Below are positions 6,535-13,478 of a DNA stretch of 13,558 nt, piece after piece. The position numbers and the translations under genes were made by a program. The notes under the pieces are model-generated. The model was not told the origin of the DNA, ran no database searches, and saw only the letters and a list, made by a program, of their open reading frames with translations. The stretch covers positions 1-13,558 of the forward strand of contig DAHWBL010000205.1 in the NCBI GenBank assembly GCA_027323595.1, in the 5' to 3' direction. The first letter of the stretch is position 1; each line of letters opens with the position of its first letter. Source of the DNA: Acetobacteraceae bacterium (GTDB lineage Bacteria; Pseudomonadota; Alphaproteobacteria; Acetobacterales; Acetobacteraceae).

Positions 6535-9158
6535 GACGACACCACCACACCCTGGCCGATCCCGGTGCCAGGCACGATATCGGCCGGATCGATCTTTTCG
6601 ATCTGCACCAGGAAGCCACTGACGTTCATTTCGGGAACCTTGATGTCGGCGCCAGGGCCGTATTTTTCCAATGGTGACGGCGCGATCAGATTGATGCAGC
6701 CGCCGCGATCGACGATCTGGTTGGTCAGCATGGCCATGTCCATCTTGGCACCGTGATCGATCGAGACGGCGCCGGGGATGAGCCGTTCGGTGAGCATCGC
6801 GCCGGCCAGCACCGCGCCGCGTTCATTGAACACGCGCACGATGTCGCCATCGGCGATGTCGCGCGCCGCCGCCTCGTCGGGGTGCATCCGGCAGGGCTCG
6901 TACCAGTAGCCGTCGGGTCCGCGCACCTTGCCGATTTCCTTGATCCAGTCGATATCGTCGCCCTGCACGTGAAAGCGGAAGCGGGGATGGTTGGACATCA
7001 CCGTCAGCGGATAGGTGGCCGCGCGGGCGGAGCCTGCCTGTTCGCGGTGGGTCAGCCATTTGGCCAGCGGCGGACGCTCCGCGTTGTCGGGATCAAGGGC
7101 GGCGATGCGGCCGGAGACGAATTCGATCCTGCCGGACAGGGTTTCAAGGCCGGTGGCGGTGGACCAGTACCATTGCAGCCCGCCGCCATGTTCGTCGTAG
7201 CCGTGCTCGCGCTTGATATCGACCCATTCTTCCCAGGTGGGGCAATCATAGATGACGAATTTGCGGTCCTTGAAGGCGGCCCAGTCCAGCCCGTGGCCGG
7301 TGTGGGCGAGGGTTCCCTCATAGGCGGATTTCATCCAGTCCTCGGCTGGCGGAAATGCCGCCTCCAGCCCCAGACGCAGGCCGATCATGCGGTGGATTTC
7401 ATAGTCGCTTTTCGACTCGCCGACCGGCTCGACCGCCTGGTCCTGCCAGAACATCGCCAGCAGGTCGCTGCGCTGCACCGCGATCAGATCCTCATGTTCG
7501 TAGTTGGTCTGCGCCGGCAGGATCAGATCGGAATAGGGCAGATCATTTTCGAGCCAGGGATGCACACCGACGACGAAATCGATCATCGGGCTGCGCAGCG
7601 CCTCCAGCCATTTGAGCCCGTGCCCCCAACTGCCTGGCTGGCTGCCGTTCTCGTTCCAGACCATGCGGATGCCGGGATGGTCGATGCTGGGCGGGAATTG
7701 ATAATGCTTGAACTGGTCTTCGGTCTTGGCCAGGGCTGCGGTGGTGCCGAACCACGAGACGGCGCGGTCCAGGATGGCCTCGGCGGCGAGGGTGCGGGGG
7801 ATGAAGACCGGTGATTTCGGCCCCTTGCCGATGGCGTATTCGATCAATGGATTGAGCGCGATGCCGTGCCGGTCCACCTGCGGATAGCGCGGCACCTGGG
7901 CCAGGGATTTCTTGTAAAAGGAGGGCGCACCGGTGCGCAGGAATTGCCGGCCGGGCTTGCCGATGCCCTGCATGGCCAGCACATAGGCCTCCAGCCGGGC
8001 GGCCAGATGCGACATGGTGCCGCGGATTTTGGGGCCGCCGAAATAGACCGAGAAGCTGGTGCGTTTTTTCGCCCACTCGCGGGCCAGCGCGCGGATGGTG
8101 CGCGCCGGCACACCGGTGATCGGCTCCGCCCAGGCGGGGTTCTTGACCACGCCGTCATCCTCGCCCAGCACGTGGGCGGCGAATGCGTCAAAGCCGATGG
8201 TGTGTGATGCCACATAGTCCTTGTCGTAATTGCCTTCGCTGATCCAGCAATGCGCGAGCGCCAGATACAGCGCGGCGTCGGTGTTGGGCTTGAGCGGGAT
8301 CCAGGTGTCGGCATGCACCGAGGCGGCGTAATTGAGGTCGGGTGCCAGCGCGATGATTTTGATGCCCGCACGCTTCAGCCATTTCGGCATTTCGAGCGCG
8401 ATCGAGCCGGACATGCCAAGGCCGGTCGCCTCGGGGTCGTTGCCGGAGAAGATCACCATCTCGGTGTGTTCGAGCACGTCGTCCCACACCGCGTCCTGGT
8501 ATGGCTCGCCAAGCGTCGCGTCGAAGCCCCAGACGTGCTTGGCGCCCCAGTAATAGCCTTCCCAACTGTCGGGGTTGCGCACCTGCTGCGTCCACCAGCC
8601 CCAGCCGAGATGTTCGCGGATCATGTCGAACAGATAATGACCCCAGAAATGCAGCGATTGCATGTAGCCGCTGTGGCCGTGCCCGTCCGCCTGCACCAGC
8701 ACGGGTTCCATCGATCCGTATTTTTGGTGAATCCGCTTGATCTGATCGACGATGATGTCGATCGCGCGGTCCCAGCTGATGCGCGTGTAGCCGCTGTGGC
8801 CGCGCTGTTCGGTGTTGGGGTTGTCGGGGCTCCAGTCGTTGCGCAGCAGCGGATATCTCACGCGGGTGTCGGCGTGCACGCGCTGTTTCCAGGCGAAGGC
8901 CAGCGGCATCTGCACTTCTTTTTGCGGGCGGGTGAAGACGCCGCGCGTGCTGGTCTTGATTTCGTAGCGGCGCACCGAATCGGGGATATGGAACGGCCGC
9001 GAGCGCACGATGCGCGCGCTGGTGACTTCGCACACCAGCGGAAAATTCGACCGCGCGAGGCCGCTGGCCGGGTGGGACACATAGACGGTCCTCGGCTTCT
9101 CGTCCGCGATATGTTGATGGTCGGGTTGTTGATCGTTGGGCACCGGTCGCTCCTTCAT
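6531..9158 (-). CDS. molybdopterin oxidoreductase large subunit, pyrogallol-phloroglucinol transhydroxylase (AthL) type
   Basis: An 875-residue bis-MGD catalytic subunit of the DMSO reductase family, the same length I recall for P. acidigallici AthL. There is no N-terminal Cys quartet (Cys43 is the only Cys in the first 300 residues), so no [4Fe-4S] site, as in AthL. Landmarks: DGHGHSG (158-164), NPDSWEGYYWG (195-205), MVIFSGNDPEATG (234-246), WNENGSQPG (501-509), DLILPAQTNYEHED (544-557) and the C-terminal MGD-binding domain (about 715-850, SNHPRFRFH, DIADGDIVRVFN, DHGA). The Asp197-Ser198 pair occupies the place where AthL has Asp174 and the Mo ligand Ser175. Expected chemistry is hydroxyl transfer or hydroxylation/dehydroxylation of a polyhydroxylated ring; substrate unproven. 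Start: the ATG at 9158 overlaps the upstream stop (ATGA). A GTG at 9143 has AAGGAG six bases upstream and may be the true start. An ATG at 9299 would overlap the dehydrogenase by 145 bases and was rejected. Confidence 0.88.
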   Translation of the reverse strand: MKERPVPNDQQPDHQHIADEKPRTVYVSHPASGLARSNFPLVCEVTSARIVRSRPFHIPDSVRRYEIKTSTRGVFTRPQKEVQMPLAFAWKQRVHADTRVRYPLLRNDWSPDNPNTEQRGHSGYTRISWDRAIDIIVDQIKRIHQKYGSMEPVLVQADGHGHSGYMQSLHFWGHYLFDMIREHLGWGWWTQQVRNPDSWEGYYWGAKHVWGFDATLGEPYQDAVWDDVLEHTEMVIFSGNDPEATGLGMSGSIALEMPKWLKRAGIKIIALAPDLNYAASVHADTWIPLKPNTDAALYLALAHCWISEGNYDKDYVASHTIGFDAFAAHVLGEDDGVVKNPAWAEPITGVPARTIRALAREWAKKRTSFSVYFGGPKIRGTMSHLAARLEAYVLAMQGIGKPGRQFLRTGAPSFYKKSLAQVPRYPQVDRHGIALNPLIEYAIGKGPKSPVFIPRTLAAEAILDRAVSWFGTTAALAKTEDQFKHYQFPPSIDHPGIRMVWNENGSQPGSWGHGLKWLEALRSPMIDFVVGVHPWLENDLPYSDLILPAQTNYEHEDLIAVQRSDLLAMFWQDQAVEPVGESKSDYEIHRMIGLRLGLEAAFPPAEDWMKSAYEGTLAHTGHGLDWAAFKDRKFVIYDCPTWEEWVDIKREHGYDEHGGGLQWYWSTATGLETLSGRIEFVSGRIAALDPDNAERPPLAKWLTHREQAGSARAATYPLTVMSNHPRFRFHVQGDDIDWIKEIGKVRGPDGYWYEPCRMHPDEAAARDIADGDIVRVFNERGAVLAGAMLTERLIPGAVSIDHGAKMDMAMLTNQIVDRGGCINLIAPSPLEKYGPGADIKVPEMNVSGFLVQIEKIDPADIVPGTGIGQGVVVSS
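9150..9155 (-). promoter_or_regulatory. strong Shine-Dalgarno AAGGAG inside the first codons of the Mo subunit
   Basis: On the minus strand AAGGAG spans 9155-9150, six bases before a GTG at 9143-9141 in the frame of the Mo subunit, and it overlaps the TGA of the dehydrogenase gene (9157-9155). Nothing comparable sits at normal distance from the ATG at 9158. This favours GTG 9143 (870 residues) as the real or a second start. Confidence 0.5.
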
Positions 9159-10297
9159 CCTGGCTGTTCCCACCTTGCCCCGCCAGCGACCAGGCCCGCC
9201 GGCGGCTCGCCGCGCCAGGCCCTGGCGATGTTGGTCAGAACGTCTTCGGCTTCGACGATCATGTATTCGGGTTCGCCGCCCGAAATATGCGGCGTCCATA
9301 AAATATTGTCGAGTTCAAGCAGCGGCGAGTTCGCCGGTATCGGCTCGTGGCGATAGACATCGAGCGCGGCACCGCCCAGATGCCCGCTGGCGAGGGCGGC
9401 GTGCAGCGCGACCTCGTCGAGGATGCCGCCGCGCGAGCTGTTGATGATGTAGGCGCCCGGACGCATCTTCGCGAACAGGCCGGCGTCGGCGAATTTCTCG
9501 GTCTGTTCGTTGTAGGGCAGATGCAGCGAGACGAAATCAGACTGCGCCAGCAATTCATCGAGCGGGGCAAAGGTGATTCCGCCATAGCCGGCCTCGGCGG
9601 CGGGGGACAGCGGCGTGCGTTTGAAGTAGAGCACCCGGCAGCCCATGTCGCGCAGCCGGCGCGCGACGAAGCCGGAATTTTCGCCCATGCCGATGAATCC
9701 GACCGTGCTGTGGGCAAGAATGCGAAAGCCGCGCAGCCCGGACCAGTTGAATTTGTTGCGCGCCGGCGCATCGGAAAACGCCGCCGGCAGGGTCGGGTCA
9801 CGCTGGCGCATGACCGCCTGGTGCGCGTCGATCAGACGGCGCGAGAGCGCGAAGATCAGTGCGGTGATGTGGTCCGTGCAGGACAGGCTGCTGAGCCGGA
9901 TGAGGTTGGCCACCGGGATCGCGAGGCGGTCCGCCGTTTCTATGTCGATATTATCGACGGCGCGGCCGAATTGCTGGATCAGCCTGGCGCGCGGCGCGCA
10001 GGCCCGCACGCGCGCGCCCGGCAATCGGGCGGATTCCAGCACCACCACATCGGCCGTCGGCAATGCCTGGTCGAGCGTTGCGTCGTCGTCGCAGAAGGTG
10101 ATGGCGATGTCGCGCGGCAGGCCCAGCCGGTCGGCCATCGTGGTCAGCCGCTCCAGCGGGGCGGAAAATTCGGGGCCGAAAAAATAGCGCAGGGTCTTTT
10201 CCCCCGCGGGCGTGATGGCGCGGCGCAGCCCCATCTCCATCAGGCGGAACAGCGTGTCTTCCTCGGCGAAGACGACGTGCAGGGCGCTGGCTGTCAT
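9155..10297 (-). CDS. D-isomer-specific 2-hydroxyacid dehydrogenase
   Basis: A 380-residue NAD(P)-dependent oxidoreductase of the D-2-hydroxyacid dehydrogenase (phosphoglycerate dehydrogenase / hydroxypyruvate reductase) family. The split catalytic domain covers about 1-150 and 335-380; the Rossmann domain between them has GMGENSG (203-209). The catalytic triad is present: Arg289 in NSSRGG, Glu318 in RHEP and His337 in TPHISGG. It interconverts a 2-oxoacid and a D-2-hydroxyacid; some members use other substrates. It is longer than the common 310-330 residues because of an extended N-terminus and an insertion at about 160-195. It is the first gene of the molybdoenzyme operon: its TGA overlaps the next ATG as ATGA, and a promoter lies about 60 bases upstream. 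It therefore probably works in the same pathway, perhaps on a ring-cleavage product or as an unusual ketone reductase; which one cannot be read from the sequence. Confidence 0.92.
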   Translation of the reverse strand: MTASALHVVFAEEDTLFRLMEMGLRRAITPAGEKTLRYFFGPEFSAPLERLTTMADRLGLPRDIAITFCDDDATLDQALPTADVVVLESARLPGARVRACAPRARLIQQFGRAVDNIDIETADRLAIPVANLIRLSSLSCTDHITALIFALSRRLIDAHQAVMRQRDPTLPAAFSDAPARNKFNWSGLRGFRILAHSTVGFIGMGENSGFVARRLRDMGCRVLYFKRTPLSPAAEAGYGGITFAPLDELLAQSDFVSLHLPYNEQTEKFADAGLFAKMRPGAYIINSSRGGILDEVALHAALASGHLGGAALDVYRHEPIPANSPLLELDNILWTPHISGGEPEYMIVEAEDVLTNIARAWRGEPPAGLVAGGARWEQPG

Positions 10298-10360
10298 GGT
10301 TTCATCCCCGCGATCGTGCCGGCAATTCCCGCGAGCGATCCTGCGGGTGTGCGTGCGCCA

Positions 10361-10388
10361 ACCCTATCGGTGGTCGGGTGGGTGTCAA
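10361..10388 (-). promoter_or_regulatory. sigma-70-like promoter for the molybdoenzyme operon
   Basis: On the minus strand a perfect -35 box TTGACA (10388-10383) is followed after 16 bases by TAGGGT (10366-10361), a weak -10 box (3 of 6, with the conserved first TA and last T). Transcription would begin near 10354 and leave a leader of about 55-60 bases before the dehydrogenase ATG at 10297. It is the best promoter candidate seen in the gap. The position directly upstream of the operon supports it; the weak -10 suggests activator dependence. Confidence 0.5.
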
Positions 10389-10418
10389 CCGGCGGGGGGA
10401 GAGAATCATCGTGCTTGA

Positions 10419-10646
10419 CTCTGCGGGCCAGGATATGCGCCGATCGTGGCGGTCGATCCGCCCGACGGAATCGTCATCGACAGCGCCGGGGCGGATCATC
10501 TGCATGGCGGCGAGGCGGCGATGCTGGCGGCCATCCTGACGCGGCTGGCACAGGCGGGGATCAGCGCGCGGGCGGCAGTGGCGCTCGCCCGCCATGTCGC
10601 GCGGCCGGTGCTGGTGGCGCCGGATGGTGCCGCCGCGGCGATGCTC
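10419..10646 (+). pseudogene. imuB: relic of imuB (Y-family polymerase-like mutasome protein), internal fragment
   Basis: In the frame of 10446 the conceptual translation GYAPIVAVDPPDGIVIDSAG, then ADHLHGGEAAML and ARAAVALARHVARPVL, closely follows the middle of ImuB, whose usual form is YxPxVAxDPPDGLxxDxTGxxHLFGGE and later ARAAIADTPGAAxALAR. Only about 75 residues of a roughly 500-residue protein remain. An in-frame TGA lies just before (10416-10418), and the run from ARAAVA straight to LARHVARP seems to have lost about eight residues. ImuB works with ImuA and DnaE2 in error-prone lesion bypass; this copy cannot function. The match is from memory of the family, not from a search. Confidence 0.7.
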
Positions 10647-10648
10647 GT

Positions 10649-10750
10649 GGCACAGCCGCGCGCGACATCTCCGACGCGCTGGCCTGCGTTGGCGCGCGCG
10701 AGGGGCAGCGGAGCGATCCGATCAGGGTGAGCAGCCGCGACTTTCGATGA
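10649..10750 (+). pseudogene. dnaE2: probable relic of the 3' end of dnaE2 (error-prone DNA polymerase)
   Basis: Directly after the imuB relic, in another frame, the translation ARDISDALACVGAREG and then DPIRVSSRDFR ends at a TGA (10748-10750). The terminal (K/S)(T/S)RDFR-type ending preceded by an I-x-V strand resembles the extreme C-terminus of DnaE2, and the DISDALACVGAREG piece resembles the segment just before it. dnaE2 normally follows imuB in the imuA-imuB-dnaE2 operon, so the order agrees with a large deletion joining the middle of imuB to the tail of dnaE2. The piece is short, so the call leans on its neighbour. Confidence 0.5.
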
Positions 10751-10768
10751 GGCGCGGTGCCGGCCGGG

Positions 10769-13093
10769 TCAGAACGTGACCTTCATTCCGGCGAATCCGC
10801 CGAGCGGGGGGGCGATGTTGTAGCTTCTGGTGTTGGTGGCACCAGGCGCCTGGGCGAGGGGGACCGAGCTGGTCGGCGAGAAAGTTCCGTATGTGTAATA
10901 ACGCGCGTCGAGCGCGTTCTGCACCAGGACGAAGAACTGGATGTTGCTGGTGACCTGGTAGCTGGCATTGAGATCGAGGCGGAAATAGGCCGGCATGGTG
11001 GCGGTGAGGTTGGCGGCGTCGCCGAACAGATATTGCCCGCTGGTGGCGACCCCGATCGCGCCCAGGGTCCATTCGTCGGTGGCCTTGTACTGCACGCCGA
11101 GTTTGAGCATGTGCGCGGGCACGCCGGGGAGTTGGTCGCCGCGGTGGACCGCGATGTTGCCGTTCGCGTCGGCGGCCGGGTTGTATGGGCTGGATTGCAG
11201 GAAGCCGCTCTGAAATGTTGCCTGGGTATAGGAATAATCGATCCAGGCGAGCCAGCGCGCGGTCGTCAGCCTGGTGCCGGCGTCGATACCCTGGCGGCGG
11301 GTCGTGCCGATGTTCTGGAAATAGCCGGTGCCCAGAATCGGGCTCTGGGTGAACATGATGTCGTCGGAGGTGTCGGCGCGAAAGCCGCTGAGGTTCCAGG
11401 TGAGTTTCGCGCCGGGCTCGGGGGCGAAGCCGCCGCGCAGGCCGAATTCCCAGGTGCGCGCGACGACCTGTTTCAGGTTCGGATCGCCGGTGAAAAAGCT
11501 GGCCAGGCTGCATGGCGCGGTTGGCGAGGAGCAGGTGAGTTCGGCCGGCGTCGGCGCGCGGTTGGATTCCGCGTAGCCGCCATAGATCGTGATGTCGGGG
11601 GTGAGCCGGTAGGTCAGCCCGGCGGCGGGGTTGAAGCGCTGATAAGGATGATTGCCGGTGAGCCCGGTGCCGGCGAAATCCTGGATGTCGATCCGCGCGA
11701 CGTTGAAGCGCCCGGAGACCGTGGCGGTGAGATCAGGCGTGATGGTGAGCGTGTCGGTGAGGAAAATGCCGTAATAGGCGTCTGTGATGCCGGCGCGCAC
11801 CGGGGCGATCGGGCCGCCGGGCAGGCCGATCGCGATGGCCGGGCCGGTGAAGTCGCGCGACAGCGGATCAAGCCCGCCCGAATAGGTGGTGGCGCCGAAG
11901 GTGGTGAGCGCGCCATCGAAGCTGACGCCGGCGACGAGCTGGTTGGCATGGTCGAACAGCGTGTCCGAATTGGTCATCTGCAACGAGGCGCCATAGCCGT
12001 TGGTGGTGGTGGTCTGCATCGCCAGCGACCCGTACAACCCGTTCGGCCCGAGCGTCGCCGCAAGCGGATTGCCGGCGGGATCGGTGGCGACCGAGCCGGG
12101 CGAGGCGCACAGATAGGCGTTGCCGCCGCCGCAGGGGGCGAGCGGGGAGCCGTTGCCGTTCGCGACGATCTGCTGAAGATTGTCGTAATATCCGAGCAGT
12201 TGCAGAGATGTGGTGTCGGAGAGTTCGTCGCTGCCGGTGAGCCCGAGGCGGGCATATTTGTTGCTGATCGCGTTTGGCCCGGTGAATTGCGCGCGCGGAT
12301 CGGCGTTCAGCAGGTCCACCGGCACGGTGCCGGGGCCGTTCAGGACGGTCTGGGCGATATCGACATTGACGTGCAGCTCCGCCTGTTCGCCGCGCCAGCC
12401 GATGTCGCCGTAGAACTGGCGCAGGCGCGAGGATTGTCCGTCACGCCAGCCCTGCTCGTTCAGGCCGGAGCCGGCGAGATAGACCGCGGTGTCGTCGAGC
12501 TTTTTGCCGTATTGGAACTGGCTGGAGAACTGGCCGAACGAGCCGCCGAACACGTCGATCTCGCCGCCCTGGTAGGTGAAGCCGTCCTTGAGCCGGATGT
12601 TGAGCGCACCGCCCAGCGCGTTCAGGCCGAACACAGGATTGGCGCCTTCCAGTTCGATCCGGTCGATCGCCAGATCAGGGATCAGGTCCCAGTTCACCGT
12701 GTCGCCGAACGGGTTGTTGAAGCGCGCGCCGTTCAGATAGACCGCAAGGCCCGACGGCGTGCCCTGCAGCGGCGATGCCTCGAAGCCGTGATAGAACAGG
12801 TCGGGCTGGAACGGATTGCCCGCGGCATTGTCCAGATGCACGCCCTGGGTCTGGTTCTCCAGCGCGCGGGTGGCGCTGGGCGGGCCTTGCAGGGCGATGT
12901 CCTTGCCGGTCAGCACCTGGGTCTGTCCGGGCACGGTGTCGCGATTCACCCCCGAGCCGAGCAGCGGCGTGGGGGCGATGATGTCGACGGTGGGGAACGG
13001 CTCATCCGGCGCGGCGGCGGGCGCGCTCTGGGCGGCGGCGATGGTGGGCAGGCACAGCACCGTCACCAGGGCGCAGCCGGACAGGAGCCTCAT
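10769..13093 (-). CDS. TonB-dependent outer-membrane receptor
   Basis: A 774-residue beta-barrel receptor. A signal peptide (about residues 1-22, MRLLSGCALVTVLCLPTIAA then AQS) is followed by a Ton-box-like FPTVDIIAPTPL (33-44), a plug domain (about 48-168, with GLAVYLNGARFNNPFG and RIELEGANPVFGLNALGGAL), then the barrel, ending in the aromatic GMKVTF typical of outer-membrane proteins. Two short Cys pairs (CGGGNAYLC and CSSPTAPC) probably form disulfides in extracellular loops. It imports a scarce substrate, often an iron chelate or another bulky molecule, using TonB-ExbBD energy. There is no N-terminal signalling domain, so it does not signal to an anti-sigma factor. An ATG at 13099 also exists, but AAGGGA (13105-13100) touches it and is six bases from the ATG at 13093, so 13093 was chosen. 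The cytochrome gene upstream ends about 50 bases away, suggesting co-transcription. Ligand unknown. Confidence 0.93.
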   Translation of the reverse strand: MRLLSGCALVTVLCLPTIAAAQSAPAAAPDEPFPTVDIIAPTPLLGSGVNRDTVPGQTQVLTGKDIALQGPPSATRALENQTQGVHLDNAAGNPFQPDLFYHGFEASPLQGTPSGLAVYLNGARFNNPFGDTVNWDLIPDLAIDRIELEGANPVFGLNALGGALNIRLKDGFTYQGGEIDVFGGSFGQFSSQFQYGKKLDDTAVYLAGSGLNEQGWRDGQSSRLRQFYGDIGWRGEQAELHVNVDIAQTVLNGPGTVPVDLLNADPRAQFTGPNAISNKYARLGLTGSDELSDTTSLQLLGYYDNLQQIVANGNGSPLAPCGGGNAYLCASPGSVATDPAGNPLAATLGPNGLYGSLAMQTTTTNGYGASLQMTNSDTLFDHANQLVAGVSFDGALTTFGATTYSGGLDPLSRDFTGPAIAIGLPGGPIAPVRAGITDAYYGIFLTDTLTITPDLTATVSGRFNVARIDIQDFAGTGLTGNHPYQRFNPAAGLTYRLTPDITIYGGYAESNRAPTPAELTCSSPTAPCSLASFFTGDPNLKQVVARTWEFGLRGGFAPEPGAKLTWNLSGFRADTSDDIMFTQSPILGTGYFQNIGTTRRQGIDAGTRLTTARWLAWIDYSYTQATFQSGFLQSSPYNPAADANGNIAVHRGDQLPGVPAHMLKLGVQYKATDEWTLGAIGVATSGQYLFGDAANLTATMPAYFRLDLNASYQVTSNIQFFVLVQNALDARYYTYGTFSPTSSVPLAQAPGATNTRSYNIAPPLGGFAGMKVTF

Positions 13094-13099
13094 CGACAT

Positions 13100-13105
13100 T
13101 CCCTT
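13100..13105 (-). promoter_or_regulatory. Shine-Dalgarno AAGGGA that sets the TonB receptor start
   Basis: On the minus strand AAGGGA spans 13105-13100. It lies directly against the ATG at 13099, which is too close, and six bases from the ATG at 13093, which is ideal. It therefore points to the second ATG and a protein two residues shorter than the longest reading. Confidence 0.55.
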
Positions 13106-13145
13106 GCGGCGACAGCGATTTTCCTATGCGGCCAGCGATGCGGTG

Positions 13146-13478
13146 TTACTGCGCGTCATAGGCGTTGGTGCGGATATAGGTCCAGAGCGAGTCGATCTGT
13201 TCGTCGGTCAGCTTGCCCTGCCAGGAGGGCATCGCGTTCTTGCCGTTCAGCACCGAATGGACGAAGCGCGGATGCTCGTTGGCGTGCAGGCGGCGCAGGT
13301 CGAACGAGACGCCGGTGTTGTTCACCAGTTCCTCGCCATGGCAGGTGGAGCAGAATTTGTCGTAGGCCCGCGCTCCGGCGGCGATTTTGGCGGCGTCGAT
13401 GGGCGGGTCGGCGTGGGCGGCCAGGGTGAGGCAGGCAATGGTGGCGCACAGGGCGGCGATCGACGTTGTTGGGTGCAT
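13146..13478 (-). CDS. small periplasmic c-type cytochrome (class I)
   Basis: A 110-residue monoheme cytochrome c. An N-terminal signal peptide (about 1-23, hydrophobic SIAALCATIACLTLAA then HADPP) sends it to the periplasm. The heme-binding motif CSTCH is at 43-47, and the probable distal ligand is Met83 in KNAMPSW. The closing helix LTDEQIDSLWTYIRTNAYD is typical of small cytochromes that take electrons from periplasmic dehydrogenases such as PQQ-dependent alcohol dehydrogenases. Any such dehydrogenase would lie beyond the right edge. The gene stops about 50 bases before the TonB receptor start on the same strand, so the two are probably one transcript. The start at 13478 has only a weak AAGAG upstream, but it gives a proper signal peptide. 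Confidence 0.92.
   Translation of the reverse strand: MHPTTSIAALCATIACLTLAAHADPPIDAAKIAAGARAYDKFCSTCHGEELVNNTGVSFDLRRLHANEHPRFVHSVLNGKNAMPSWQGKLTDEQIDSLWTYIRTNAYDAQ

Noticed and set aside
9159..9299. N-terminal extension of the Mo subunit to an ATG at 9299
   Set aside because: The added residues are Arg-rich and unlike the family. They would overlap the dehydrogenase gene by 145 bases, and the shorter start gives the family length.
10757..13429. An 890-codon open frame on the + strand opposite the TonB receptor and cytochrome genes
   Set aside because: It is antisense to two clearly recognisable proteins. Its translation is low-complexity, rich in Gly, Arg, Ala and Val, with no domain. Long stop-free shadows are normal at this GC content.
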